Source: Acinetobacter sp. Ver3 (GTDB lineage Bacteria > Pseudomonadota > Gammaproteobacteria > Pseudomonadales > Moraxellaceae). From it: 64,000 nucleotides of DNA. Below are positions 1-8,791 of the stretch, piece by piece. Where the stretch lies: contig NZ_JFYL01000009.1 of assembly GCF_000632455.1 (NCBI RefSeq), positions 1 to 64,000 of the forward strand. The letters run 5' to 3'. The first letter of the stretch is position 1; each line of letters starts with the position of its first letter. Both the position numbers and the translations under genes were made by a program. A model generated the notes under the pieces. That model was not told the DNA's origin. It saw nothing but the letters and a program-made list of their open reading frames with translations, and ran no database searches.

Positions 1-25
1 TTTTTTTTATTATTAGATTCTGATC

Positions 26-484
26 TTATTGTATTTTTAAGGTTAAATTCACTCGACGATTCAATGCTCGACCCTCTTCTGTCGTGTTATCAGCGATTGG
101 CTGATTTGGGCCATAACCTTGAGTCGAAATTTGTTTAGGATCAACATTATATTGCATCACCAATTCATTACGGACAGCATTTGCTCGCTCAAGTGATACT
201 TTTTGATTCGCTGCTATAGACCCTCGATTATCTGTATGCCCATCTACTTGAAGTATAAAACTTTTATTCTGCGCCAGAATTTTTGAAGCTGCTGTTAAAT
301 AAGGTTCATATCGGACATCTATTTGACGGGAATTGTGATTAAAATACAGCGGTAGACCTTGTTTTAATTCAATTAGTATCTTTTGATCCAAGTCTTGTAC
401 ACCATTAGTTGATTGCATCTTTGTCGTTGTACAAGCTGCCAAAGTTAAAGCAATGCATAAGCTTGCTATTAAACTATATTTCAT
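26..484 (-). CDS. OmpA-family peptidoglycan-associated lipoprotein
   Basis: A 152-residue lipoprotein with a C-terminal OmpA-like domain, expected to sit in the outer membrane and hold peptidoglycan non-covalently. The N-terminus is a lipoprotein signal with lipobox LAAC (Cys18). Residues about 50-150 carry the OmpA-domain motifs DGHTDNRG, SLERANAV and NRRVNL; the Asp and Arg in these motifs bind diaminopimelate in the family. I chose the ATG at 484 because it begins a compact signal and has a purine-rich stretch before it; the ATG at 496 adds four residues. It lies downstream of ompA on the same strand beyond a terminator, so it is probably transcribed separately. The exact cellular role is not known. 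Confidence 0.85.
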   Translation of the reverse strand: MKYSLIASLCIALTLAACTTTKMQSTNGVQDLDQKILIELKQGLPLYFNHNSRQIDVRYEPYLTAASKILAQNKSFILQVDGHTDNRGSIAANQKVSLERANAVRNELVMQYNVDPKQISTQGYGPNQPIADNTTEEGRALNRRVNLTLKIQ

Positions 485-550
485 CTTTATTCTCATTGTG
501 TAGTTGATTATATTTTGTGAAATATATCACATTTACAAAAAAGGGGTAAA

Positions 551-577
551 AAAAACAGCTCCTAAGAGCTGTTTTTT
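551..577 (-). terminator. Rho-independent terminator of ompA
   Basis: Stem AACAGCTC / GAGCTGTT with a CTAA loop, followed on the minus strand by a run of T. It ends just downstream of the ompA stop codon. Confidence 0.85.
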
Positions 578-592
578 ACAATCTATTAAAGA

Positions 593-1645
593 TTATTGAG
601 CTGCTGCTTCAGGTTGAGCAACTACTGTGCGGCTACCAGAAATCGTAGCGAATACACGACGGTTCATCGCACGACCTTCTTTAGTTGCGTTGTCAGCAAT
701 TGGTTGATCCCAAGCGAAACCTTGAGTCGCTAAACGAGAAGCATCAATATTGTATTCGCTTACAAGAGCAGATTTCACAGAGTTAGCACGAGCTAAAGAT
801 AAACGTTCGTTCAACGCACGTGGACCAGTATTATCAGTGTGACCTTCAATACGAGCAGTTGCATTTGGATATTCGTTTAATTTTTCAGCTACTTTAGCAA
901 TTTCAGGCTTGTACTGATCTTTGATGTTAGACTTGTTCGTATCGAAGAATACGCGAAGTTCCATGTTAAGATCTTCAGTCAACTCTTGTGGAGCTGGTTG
1001 AACTGGAGCTGGAGCTGGTTGAACTGGAGCAACTTCTACTACTTCAGCAGCAGGCTTCAAGTGACCGCCTAAAACTACGTTAAGACCAGCAAGTGCTGTG
1101 TAGTTCCAGAAATCTTCGTCGATGTTATAAGTTGCACGAGCTTCTGTACGAAGAGATAGAGCATCATTTAAGCGCCAGAAAGCACCTACACCTGCATTAC
1201 CTAAAGTACCTTCGTCATCTTTAAGATTTACACCATCGTATTCATATTTGTAGTGACCAGCACCCAAAAGAACGTATGGCTTAATTTTGCTGTCATAGTT
1301 CTTAGTGATTAAATCAGAAGTAACATAGAAGTTACCATTGATTTGAGTTTGCTTGTACTCGCCAACATCATTACCAGTAATTGTGCCTTCGATATCACCT
1401 TTTACTTGGTTATATTCAGCTTCAAAACCCAACCATGGAGTAAGTTCAATACCTAACGCAGCACCAACGAATAAATCGTCTTGTAATTCGATAATGCTGT
1501 CAGATAAGTGATCAGCAGCACCGTTGTTGTGTTGAGTGTCTTGGAATGTGTAACCCACTAATAGTGGAGTAACAGTTACACCAGCATTAGCAGCAGCGAA
1601 TGGAGCAGCAACAAGCATAGCAAGTGCGATACGACTCAATTTCAT
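593..1645 (-). CDS. ompA: Outer membrane protein OmpA (Omp38-type porin)
   Basis: The major slow porin and peptidoglycan anchor of Acinetobacter, 350 residues. A Sec signal ([10 protein letters not shown]...AANA) is followed by an eight-stranded barrel domain (about 22-190), a Pro/Ala linker with VQPAP repeats (about 205-220) and an OmpA C-terminal domain (about 235-335) with EGHTDNTG and LSLARANSV, which hold the diaminopimelate-binding Asp and Arg. An upstream in-frame start at 1678 exists, but GGAGGATATCC sits directly before the ATG at 1645 and the signal begins there. The length fits the family (about 350-356). A long 5' leader and a strong terminator fit a highly expressed single gene. 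Confidence 0.97.
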   Translation of the reverse strand: MKLSRIALAMLVAAPFAAANAGVTVTPLLVGYTFQDTQHNNGAADHLSDSIIELQDDLFVGAALGIELTPWLGFEAEYNQVKGDIEGTITGNDVGEYKQTQINGNFYVTSDLITKNYDSKIKPYVLLGAGHYKYEYDGVNLKDDEGTLGNAGVGAFWRLNDALSLRTEARATYNIDEDFWNYTALAGLNVVLGGHLKPAAEVVEVAPVQPAPAPVQPAPQELTEDLNMELRVFFDTNKSNIKDQYKPEIAKVAEKLNEYPNATARIEGHTDNTGPRALNERLSLARANSVKSALVSEYNIDASRLATQGFAWDQPIADNATKEGRAMNRRVFATISGSRTVVAQPEAAAQ

Positions 1646-1756
1646 GGATATCCTCCAGAGATAACAATTGTTTTTCAAGCTCAGCCTAAAATAATTATGG
1701 CTTCCTGAGATAGGCTTTTTTATACCCCAGTATTTTTTTTAAGCTACTCATGTTGA

Positions 1757-1785
1757 ATCATACAAACACTTAAAGTGAATTCCAA
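1757..1785 (-). promoter_or_regulatory. Likely ompA promoter
   Basis: On the minus strand, TTGGAA (1780-1785) and TATGAT (1757-1762) are separated by 17 bases, giving a start near 1750 and a leader of about 100 bases. The leader has a possible stem AGCCTA/TAGGCT (1683-1713). This is inferred from consensus only. The rest of 1646-2017 shows no gene; the plus-strand half would hold the promoter of the pseudopilin gene, which I cannot place. Confidence 0.45.
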
Positions 1786-2017
1786 GTGTTTGATTACTTT
1801 AATCAAGTAAATTATTGACAAAATTACTTACAATTTCCGTTGTAATTCGGTAATTTTTTACTCAATTTATCAGCATGAATAACTTATCTTTTCATTTTTG
1901 GTATATTAACAGCATTCAAAGGTGATAGTAATCATTTTTTAGCACTTCAGCTTATAATATAACTTCACCAAGATTATCTATAAATTCAAATAATTAACAA
2001 ATACTAGAAGCTTTAAA

Positions 2018-2548
2018 ATGTATTCCTATTGTAAATCTCTTGCTTTTACCCTTTTAGAACTCATTTTCACGATCGTCATTATTAGTATTCTTGTGATGAT
2101 AGCACTCCCTCATTATCATGAATTTCGTGAAAATCAAGAAAGGGCGCAAATTCTTAGCACGGTACGGCAGGCTATCAGCCAAGCTAAAGCCAATGCTGTA
2201 AGTTACCGAAGCCCTGTGATTATCTGTGCTTCTCAAGATTTAAAATCGTGTACGAACAGTCAATGGCATAAAGGGTTTATCATCTTTCTAGATCAGAATC
2301 ACAATCAAGAATTCGATCCTCACGAAAAGCTTATTCAAGCAACTTCGACAGATTACCAATATGGTGATTTCAGTTGGAAAGGTGGAGTTACCAGCAAGAA
2401 TACGATCACCTTCCAACCAGACTCTGGTTTACCACGTGGATCAATGGGACATTTCAAATACTGTGCACATTCAAATAAATCAAATCTAATCGTTAGACTT
2501 TCAATGATGGGACAGACTCGTCTTGAAGAAGCTAAAACATGTGAATGA
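2018..2548 (+). CDS. GspH/FimT-family pseudopilin (prepilin N-methylation motif)
   Basis: A 176-residue minor pilin or pseudopilin. A short leader is followed by FTLLELIFTIVII, the type IV prepilin signature with Glu5 and a hydrophobic helix (about 10-30). The periplasmic part has GspH/FimT-like features, including QARANAV-like QAKANAVSYRSPV, FIIFLDQN, TFQPDSGLPRG, and Cys residues near the C-terminus (YCAH, KTCE). The residue before the cleavage site is Ala rather than the usual Gly. No other pilus gene is nearby, so it is an isolated minor pilin gene, as often seen for fimT in Acinetobacter. Which type IV pilus or type II secretion machine it serves cannot be told from here. Confidence 0.85.
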   Translation: MYSYCKSLAFTLLELIFTIVIISILVMIALPHYHEFRENQERAQILSTVRQAISQAKANAVSYRSPVIICASQDLKSCTNSQWHKGFIIFLDQNHNQEFDPHEKLIQATSTDYQYGDFSWKGGVTSKNTITFQPDSGLPRGSMGHFKYCAHSNKSNLIVRLSMMGQTRLEEAKTCE

Positions 2549-2649
2549 CAACTTATCAGTCACATTTATCACGTTATAGTCAATATTAATTGTACTGATA
2601 TTACATATACTCAAGCTGTAAAACAAAGCTAAATAAATTGGAGAGAATA

Positions 2650-3825
2650 ATGACTGATATCGTCATCCTTAATGGTGCACGTACAGCAATGGGCGGCTTT
2701 CAGGGAAGTTTATCAAGTGTGACTGCACCAGAACTGGGTGCAGTGACCATTAAAGAGGCTATCTCACGCTCGGGTTTGCAGCCAGCAGACATTGAAGAAG
2801 TCATTATGGGTTGCGTTTTGCCTGCAGGTTTAAAACAAGGCCCTGCTCGCCAAGCCATGCGCAAAGCTGGACTACCTGACTCGACAGGTGCAGTGACAAT
2901 CAATAAATTATGTGGGTCAGGCATGAAAGCTGTGATGCAAGCAGCTGATATGATTAAAGCTGGTTCAGCAAATTTTGTGGTTGCAGGCGGTATGGAGTCT
3001 ATGACCAACGCTCCTTACATCTTACCTAAAGCACGTGGTGGTTACCGCATGGGTCATGGTGAAATCAAAGATCATATGTTCTTCGATGGTTTAGAAGATG
3101 CTGAAACGGGTCGTTTGATGGGCTCATTTGCTCAAGATATGGCCAATACTAAAGGCTATACCCGTGAGCAAATGGATGACTTTGCAATACGTTCATTAAA
3201 GCGTGCTCAAACTGCGATTACTGAAGGCTACTTCAAGGATGAAATCGTCCCTGTTACTGTGTCAACTCGTAAAGGAGATGTCGTTGTAGATAAAGATGAG
3301 CAACCTTTTAACGCAAACATCGATAAAATCCCAACACTTCGCCCAGCTTTTGCTAAAGATGGTACGATCACTGCTGCCAATGCCAGCTCGATCTCTGATG
3401 GTGCTTCAGCCTTGGTTATCAGCTCATCTGAGCAAGCACATGCAAAGGGTTTAAATCCTTTAGCCAAAATTGTGGCATATGCGTCTAATTCACAACATCC
3501 ATCTGAATTTACGATTGCACCAGTGGGTGCAATCCAAAAGGTTCTCGATAAAACAGGTTGGAATGTCGCAGAGGTCGACCTTTGGGAAATCAATGAAGCT
3601 TTTGCAATGGTCACGATGTGTCCTATTGATGAGTTCAAACTTGACCCTGAAAAAGTAAATATCAACGGCGGAGCATGTGCTTTAGGACATCCAGTAGGAT
3701 CTACAGGTTCACGGATTATTTTAACGTTAATCCATGCACTTAAACGCACAGGTGGTAAACGTGGTATTGCTGCGCTTTGTATCGGTGGTGGCGAAGCAAC
3801 TGCAGTAGCGATTGAGTTAATCTAA
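2650..3825 (+). CDS. Acetyl-CoA C-acetyltransferase (thiolase)
   Basis: A 391-residue thiolase that condenses two acetyl-CoA to acetoacetyl-CoA or cleaves 3-ketoacyl-CoA. The nucleophilic Cys is in NKLCGSGMKAV (about residue 88), followed by the conserved NEAFA, the GGACALGHPVGSTGSR segment with the catalytic His, and the C-terminal CIGGGEATA with the second catalytic Cys. The GGAGAG ribosome site just upstream supports the ATG at 2650 over the in-frame ATG at 2638. It stands alone between other operons; whether it mainly serves fatty acid, ketogenic amino acid or polyhydroxybutyrate metabolism is not shown by context. Confidence 0.95.
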   Translation: MTDIVILNGARTAMGGFQGSLSSVTAPELGAVTIKEAISRSGLQPADIEEVIMGCVLPAGLKQGPARQAMRKAGLPDSTGAVTINKLCGSGMKAVMQAADMIKAGSANFVVAGGMESMTNAPYILPKARGGYRMGHGEIKDHMFFDGLEDAETGRLMGSFAQDMANTKGYTREQMDDFAIRSLKRAQTAITEGYFKDEIVPVTVSTRKGDVVVDKDEQPFNANIDKIPTLRPAFAKDGTITAANASSISDGASALVISSSEQAHAKGLNPLAKIVAYASNSQHPSEFTIAPVGAIQKVLDKTGWNVAEVDLWEINEAFAMVTMCPIDEFKLDPEKVNINGGACALGHPVGSTGSRIILTLIHALKRTGGKRGIAALCIGGGEATAVAIELI

Positions 3826-3828
3826 AGC

Positions 3829-3950
3829 TTTTAAAGCCCCTCTTTTTCAAAGAGGGGCTTGGGGGAGATTTAAATCATCCCCCCCCTAACCCCTCCTTGA
3901 CTAAAGGAGGGGAAATCAAAAAGCCTCTACTTAGCTAGAGGCTTTTTTAT
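3829..3950. repeat. Cluster of three GC-rich hairpins ending in a terminator
   Basis: Three stem-loops follow the thiolase gene: AAGCCCCTCTTT / AAAGAGGGGCTT (about 3832-3860), CCCCTCCTT / AAGGAGGGG (about 3891-3913), and AAAAAGCCTCT / AGAGGCTTTTT (about 3918-3948). The last is a bidirectional terminator shared with convergent ddh. The first two, joined by a G/C-rich tract with a run of C, look like a REP-like intergenic repeat unit rather than a simple terminator. Confidence 0.6.
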
Positions 3951-3986
3951 AATCTCAATTCAAAGCATAACTTTGAATTATTAGAC

Positions 3987-4973
3987 TTAAAGAATTTCTT
4001 TACGAAGTTGCTCTGGAGATTTCATTGACAATAAGCCTGGTGCAACGTCAAATACAGTTTTCGCGCCATATTGACCCATTTGATTCATGCGGTAGCATGC
4101 ACGTGCATAAGCCACAAGTACACTTGCAGTAAACTCAGGATTGCTATCTAATTTCAACGAAAACTCCATTACTTGAGTCTGCTCTGCACTACTATGACCA
4201 CTGCGAATGACAAATCCACCGTGGGGCATACGATTATGCTCGTTACGAAGCGTTTCTTCATCAATGAAGTTCACAGTCGTGTTGTACTCTGCAAAATAGT
4301 CTGGCATGGTCACAATCGCCTGCTTTACGGCTTCAGCGTCAGCACCATTTTCAAGCACAACATAACATTCACGAGTATGTTTTTCTTTAGTGGTTAATAT
4401 AGGACGTGAACCACTACGAACTTTATCAATCGCATCTTGTGATGGAATTGTATATTGGACACCTGCTTTAACACCTGCCACACGGCGAATCGCATCTGAG
4501 TGACCTTGGCTCAAACCTTTACCCCAGAAAGTATAGGTTTCACCATCTGGTAGTAATGCCTCACCAAATAAACGATTAATTGAGAACATGCCTGGATCCC
4601 AACCAATCGAAATCATTGCCGTTTTTTTGTTAGTAAGTGCACGCTCATTCACTGCTTCAAAAAACTCAGGAATACGTGCATGCGTATCAAAACTATCTAC
4701 TGTGTTGAATTTACTTGCCAATTCAGGTGTTTGTTTTGGAAGATCATCTTTAGATCCACCACATAAGATCAACACATCAATTTTGTCCTGACGGTCATTT
4801 AAGTCATCCATATGAAAAACTTTCGTGTCACTAAAGCAAGGAGACACTGATTCAGGTGCACGGCGTGTAAAAATTCCCACAAGCTCTAAATCTGGGTTCT
4901 TGTGAATTGACGTTTCAACGCCACGACCGAGGTTGCCATAACCGACAATACCAATACGAATCAAATTTTGCAT
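3987..4973 (-). CDS. ddh: meso-Diaminopimelate dehydrogenase
   Basis: A 328-residue NADPH-dependent enzyme interconverting L-tetrahydrodipicolinate and meso-diaminopimelate in one step, feeding lysine and peptidoglycan synthesis and bypassing the succinylase route. The Rossmann motif GIVGYGNLGRGVE is at residues 8-20; further family motifs are IFTRR, GGSKDDL, VDSFDTHARIPEF, WDPGMFSINR, and WGKGLSQGHSDAIRRV. The length matches the family (about 320-330). It is a single gene, convergent with the thiolase. Confidence 0.93.
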   Translation of the reverse strand: MQNLIRIGIVGYGNLGRGVETSIHKNPDLELVGIFTRRAPESVSPCFSDTKVFHMDDLNDRQDKIDVLILCGGSKDDLPKQTPELASKFNTVDSFDTHARIPEFFEAVNERALTNKKTAMISIGWDPGMFSINRLFGEALLPDGETYTFWGKGLSQGHSDAIRRVAGVKAGVQYTIPSQDAIDKVRSGSRPILTTKEKHTRECYVVLENGADAEAVKQAIVTMPDYFAEYNTTVNFIDEETLRNEHNRMPHGGFVIRSGHSSAEQTQVMEFSLKLDSNPEFTASVLVAYARACYRMNQMGQYGAKTVFDVAPGLLSMKSPEQLRKEIL

Positions 4974-5330
4974 AACAACTGCTTCACTATTTAAATGATG
5001 GCAAGATCACTAGACTGAGTACTAAACATATACCGCAAAACAGTCTGATTGAATGGAGAAAAACCCGCACCAAAAATGATCAAATGAATACTAACATACT
5101 ACAATAAACTGCACTTTTTTGGAGCAAATTTATCATTTAAATCAGTTTTAATCGATCAATTGAATCATATAAAAAACCGCTGCACTAAAGGCTTTGTCGC
5201 TATATATTTCTGAATGAATTAAAAAATTCTGCTCTAAATAGACATATGATTAAACTTTGACCTTCTATGTGTCATTTTGAATAGCGCTTAGGCTGAACTA
5301 TGAATACCTAAATCTTGTTTCCATTAAATA
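4974..5330. other. Intergenic stretch upstream of ddh
   Basis: An AT-rich region of about 360 bases with no convincing ORF or RNA. It must hold the ddh promoter, but no single promoter stands out. Confidence 0.4.
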
Positions 5331-5360
5331 AAAAAAGCTGAACCTAAGTTCAGCTTTTTT
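5331..5360 (-). terminator. Terminator of the cysI-DUF934 operon
   Basis: Perfect stem AAAAAAGCTGAAC / GTTCAGCTTTTTT with CTAA loop, lying just after the stop codon of the DUF934 gene. Confidence 0.88.
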
Positions 5361-5374
5361 ATCACTTAATAAAA

Positions 5375-5866
5375 TTAAGCACCCGTTTGATAATTTGGTT
5401 TTGGTACAGCAGTCGACGCTTGATAAGGTTGAGTAAAGTCGTTTAAACCTGCCGCTGCTTCTGCAATGTCTTTACCTTCTTTAATCACGAAAGTATCGAA
5501 ACCAGCACGCTTCATGTAGTTCAACACGTCTTTGAATACATCACCTGTTGCACGAAGTTCGCCTTGGAAGCCTTGGCGACGTAACAATGCGGCAAATGAA
5601 TACCCACGACCATCATTAAAACCTGCAAACTCAATAAAAATTGCATCAAGCTGATCAAGTGGGAATTCATTATTTTCAGGTGAGGCATCTACGGTTAGGT
5701 AAAGTGCTTTTTTACCTGAAACATTGGCAAGCTGGTCTAACTGCTCCACCGTTAAAACCACATCACCTTGTGGCAATACGCCATCTTCACCAATCAGTTG
5801 ATAAGTATTGTCTGCAATCGTGCCATTCTTAGAGAGCACTTGTAGTGCGGTATTAAGCATATGCAC
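5375..5866 (-). CDS. DUF934 protein, partner of sulfite reductase
   Basis: A 163-residue cytoplasmic protein of the DUF934 family, usually found directly after a cysI-type sulfite/nitrite reductase gene and annotated as probably involved in sulfite reduction. Visible family features are the segment around DAIFIEFAGFNDGRGYSFAALLR, GELRATGDVFKDVLNYMKRAGFDTF. It overlaps the 3' end of cysI by 14 bases, so the two are translationally coupled. The biochemical role is not established; a helper or electron-transfer related role is inferred from linkage only. Confidence 0.88.
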   Translation of the reverse strand: MHMLNTALQVLSKNGTIADNTYQLIGEDGVLPQGDVVLTVEQLDQLANVSGKKALYLTVDASPENNEFPLDQLDAIFIEFAGFNDGRGYSFAALLRRQGFQGELRATGDVFKDVLNYMKRAGFDTFVIKEGKDIAEAAAGLNDFTQPYQASTAVPKPNYQTGA

Positions 5867-7496
5867 GCTCCTTAAATGGTTGAATTCCTACACGACGGTA
5901 AGTATCAATGAACTCTTCACCTTCTTGACGTAAATCAAGATAAGTGTTCAAAATTTCTTCCACCACATCTGGTACTTTTTCAGCAGCAAATGATGGTCCT
6001 AAGATGTCACCAATCGATGCATCATGGTCTGCATTACCACCCAATGTAATTTGGTAGAATTCTGCGCCTTTCTTATCGACACCTAAAATACCAATATTAC
6101 CCACATGGTGATGACCACAGGCATTCATACAACCTGAAATGTTCAAGTCCAATTTACCTAAGTTGTAAATTGTATCTAGATCATCAAAACGGCGTGAAAT
6201 CGCTTCAGAAATCGGAATGGATTTCGCATTTGCCAATGAACAGAAATCACCACCTGGACAGCAGATAATATCGGTTAAGAAACCAATGTGCGCGCGAGCC
6301 AAGTTATTCTTTTCAAGAATCGTCCAAAGCTCAAATAAATCTTTTTGCGGTACATCAACAAGGGCAATATTTTGCTCATGCGTGGTACGCAATTCACCAA
6401 AAGTGTACTTATCTGCAAGATCAGCAATCAAGTTCATTTCTTCAGTGGTCACGTCACCCGGTGCAACGCCTGCACGTTTCAATGAAATTGTTACGATGCG
6501 GTAACCTTTCACTTTGTGTGCATTGGTATTGATGTTAAACCATTGTTTGAATTTCGGATGTGTAGCAAACAGTTCTGAGAAGTCTTCATCTGCATAATCT
6601 TGGTACGCAAATGGTGTAAAGTTCTGGTCCATTTTCGCCAGAGTATCTACATCAACTTTTAAAGTTTTAATTGTATGCGCAAATTCAGCTTCAACTTTTT
6701 CAGCAAAAACTTCAGGTGTTAAAGCTTTTACCAAGATTTTGATACGAGCTTTATATTTGTTATCACGACGACCATGTAAGTTATACACACGAAGTACTGC
6801 TTCTAAGTAAGCAATAAGGTCTTCACGTGGTAACCACTCTTTGATCACAGCACCAATGATCGGTGTACGACCTAAACCACCGCCAACCATGATTTTATAG
6901 CCCATTTCACCCGCTTCATTGCGAACGATATACACTCCGATATCATGAAATGCTGTTGCAGCACGGTCGATTTCAGCAAGTGCAGAAACTGCGATCTTGA
7001 ACTTACGTGGCAAGAATGCAAATTCTGGATGGAAAGTTGACCACTGACGAATCAATTCGCATGTCGGTCTTGGATCTTCAATTTCACCAGCAACGACACC
7101 TGCATATTGGTCTGTTGTTGTATTACGAATACAGTTACCAGATGTTTGAATCGCATGCATTTGAACTGATGCCAACTCTTGCAACATGTCTGGCACATTT
7201 TCTAATGCTGGCCAGTTAAATTGAAAGTTTTGACGAGTAGAAACGTGTGCATAACCACGGTCATACGCTTTAGCGAGTTCAGCAATTTTACGAAGCTGTT
7301 TAGAGTTCATCAAACCATAAGGTACAGCGACGCGAAGCATCGGCGCATAACGCTGAACATATAATCCATTTTGTAAACGTAATGGACGATATTCATCTTC
7401 AGTAAGCTTTCCAGCTAAATAACGTTCCGTTTGATCACGGAATTGTGCAACACGTTCATTGATCAGTTGCTGATCGAAATCAGTATATAAATACAT
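5853..7496 (-). CDS. cysI: Sulfite reductase (nitrite/sulfite reductase family), hemoprotein
   Basis: A 547-residue siroheme and 4Fe-4S reductase that converts sulfite to sulfide for cysteine synthesis. The cofactor Cys ligands are seen as CCPGGDFC (about 410) and SGCMNACGHHH (about 450), and the siroheme-domain motifs STRQNFQFNW and QTSGNCIRNTT lie in the N-terminal half. It belongs to the ferredoxin-type single-chain class, not the E. coli CysI with a separate CysJ; no flavoprotein subunit gene is next to it. It is the first gene of a two-gene operon with the DUF934 gene. The promoter should lie in the 230 bases upstream. Confidence 0.92.
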   Translation of the reverse strand: MYLYTDFDQQLINERVAQFRDQTERYLAGKLTEDEYRPLRLQNGLYVQRYAPMLRVAVPYGLMNSKQLRKIAELAKAYDRGYAHVSTRQNFQFNWPALENVPDMLQELASVQMHAIQTSGNCIRNTTTDQYAGVVAGEIEDPRPTCELIRQWSTFHPEFAFLPRKFKIAVSALAEIDRAATAFHDIGVYIVRNEAGEMGYKIMVGGGLGRTPIIGAVIKEWLPREDLIAYLEAVLRVYNLHGRRDNKYKARIKILVKALTPEVFAEKVEAEFAHTIKTLKVDVDTLAKMDQNFTPFAYQDYADEDFSELFATHPKFKQWFNINTNAHKVKGYRIVTISLKRAGVAPGDVTTEEMNLIADLADKYTFGELRTTHEQNIALVDVPQKDLFELWTILEKNNLARAHIGFLTDIICCPGGDFCSLANAKSIPISEAISRRFDDLDTIYNLGKLDLNISGCMNACGHHHVGNIGILGVDKKGAEFYQITLGGNADHDASIGDILGPSFAAEKVPDVVEEILNTYLDLRQEGEEFIDTYRRVGIQPFKERAYA

Positions 7497-7726
7497 GGCG
7501 TACAGCTAGTAGTTTAATTTTAACGAAGCACAGCATAGCTTTTATTCATCTATCAATAAAATGCGTTTTTTACATATTTAATAGCGGTTTTATTGATATG
7601 TAATCACTCGAATCACTGATATATAGACAAACTCTGGATTCCAGTACTTATTCCACATAAAGATTTTATTTAACTATTCTTAGCACATAAATTCATATAG
7701 ATTGTAAATTTGTTCTTTATTAAAAA

Positions 7727-8239
7727 TTATCCGATCGTGATGTATGTATTTTCCCAGTACCCTTCTTTAAATTGACCCTCAATCAATTGCACATAACGAC
7801 CATGAACTTGATCAATGGCAATACAATCATCTACATCCAAAACTCGATCTGTGTGCTGTTTTTGCCAATCTTTTCCAAAGAATGATTTACCACGTTCTTT
7901 AGCCGATGCACTATTTAAAGCGGGTACTAATACATAACGATGTAGCTCTCCGAACTCTTTAACGTGGTACCCACCTAAATTAATCAGCCAGAGTTTCATT
8001 TCGTTTTCATTAGGAGCTGCATCTGTAAAATGGATTTGGAATTGCTGCTCATTATATTCCACTCCATTTACCTTCGCCCAAGCATCAATATGTAAGCCTT
8101 TCTGCTCACCAAACCAAGCATTTTTGAGTTGAGGATAGACTTCTTCTAGTGAATCCCCAACAGCCAAAACCACATCATGCACTTCAGTATTGGCACGTGC
8201 ATGACGACCACCGAGCATTACAAGAAATAGGCTTGGCAT
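7727..8239 (-). CDS. DUF1543 domain protein
   Basis: A 170-residue protein of unknown function. It shows the DUF1543 features MLGGRHARANTEVHDVVLAVGDSLEEVYPQL near the N-terminus and a second related half with FGELHRYVLVPALNSASAKERGK. There is no signal peptide or membrane segment. It stands alone between cysI and a structured repeat. The function cannot be inferred from context. Confidence 0.8.
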   Translation of the reverse strand: MPSLFLVMLGGRHARANTEVHDVVLAVGDSLEEVYPQLKNAWFGEQKGLHIDAWAKVNGVEYNEQQFQIHFTDAAPNENEMKLWLINLGGYHVKEFGELHRYVLVPALNSASAKERGKSFFGKDWQKQHTDRVLDVDDCIAIDQVHGRYVQLIEGQFKEGYWENTYITIG

Positions 8240-8376
8240 GGTTGATTTCCTTTGGCTTTGACAAGACCATTAATCATACCTGAATTTGGATTTGCCACTA
8301 CTGAAAAGAATGGATTGGCTGTGTTACTGATTTTTATACAGGGTTTAAAGATTAACCTGACCAATTCAACGATAAT

Positions 8377-8644
8377 GGATACGTGGTGGCGACATGGATG
8401 TCCCCCGTTGAGCAGTATTACAAGAATGTAATATCTGCTCAACAGAAAGCCTTCGGTTACTTTGGGCTTTTCCAAAGTAACGTAAAAGTAAGTCCATGAA
8501 ATAGCTCTTCAAATCTGAATCTCAAATAGATTCACACTCCAAACTGCCTTACTTTTTTTCGGTAAAAGTAACAAAATCATTTTGTATTTCTGATGATACT
8601 TGCCTGTATCACAGAAATACAGACGACATCCATGTCACCGATCC
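8377..8644. repeat. Structured intergenic repeat (MITE-like) with internal hairpins
   Basis: A 268-base non-coding element bounded by imperfect inverted ends: GGAT..GGTG..GACATGGATGTC on the left (8377-8402) and its complement GACATCCATGTCACC.GATCC on the right (8625-8644). Inside are three strong stems: GTTGAGCAG/CTGCTCAAC (8407-8443), GTTACTTTGG/CCAAAGTAAC (8456-8481) and GTATTTCTG..GATAC/GTATC..CAGAAATAC (8584-8620). No target duplication or transposase is visible. An 85-codon ORF crossing the left part has no family features. Confidence 0.6.
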
Positions 8645-8690
8645 AAAAATCAAATTTTAGGAAAATATTTTAGCTTTTCTAGAGCGCATA

Positions 8691-8726
8691 AAAAAATCGC
8701 ATCCAATGGCTTAAATGCGATTTTCT
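8691..8726 (-). terminator. Terminator of trpF-trpB
   Basis: Stem AAAATCGCAT / ATGCGATTTT followed on the minus strand by seven T. A second hairpin, CCTCTCCC/GGGAGAGG with an inner GAAGCA/TGCTTC (8735-8778), lies between it and the trpB stop. Confidence 0.8.
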
Positions 8727-8791
8727 AAATAGCACCTCTCCCCTTACGAAGCAGTGCTTCTCATTCCAAAGGGAGAGGCTTAAAGGATGAA

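Noticed and set aside
1815..1846. Plus-strand promoter TTGACA upstream of the pseudopilin
   Set aside because: TTGACA is present, but no good -10 lies at 16-18 bases; distance to the gene is about 170 bases.
3228..3749. 173-codon ORF opposite the thiolase gene
   Set aside because: Antisense shadow of a strongly conserved thiolase; its protein has no family features.
8218..8475. 85-codon minus-strand ORF
   Set aside because: It lies partly in the structured repeat and overlaps the start of the DUF1543 gene; composition and motifs do not look like a protein.
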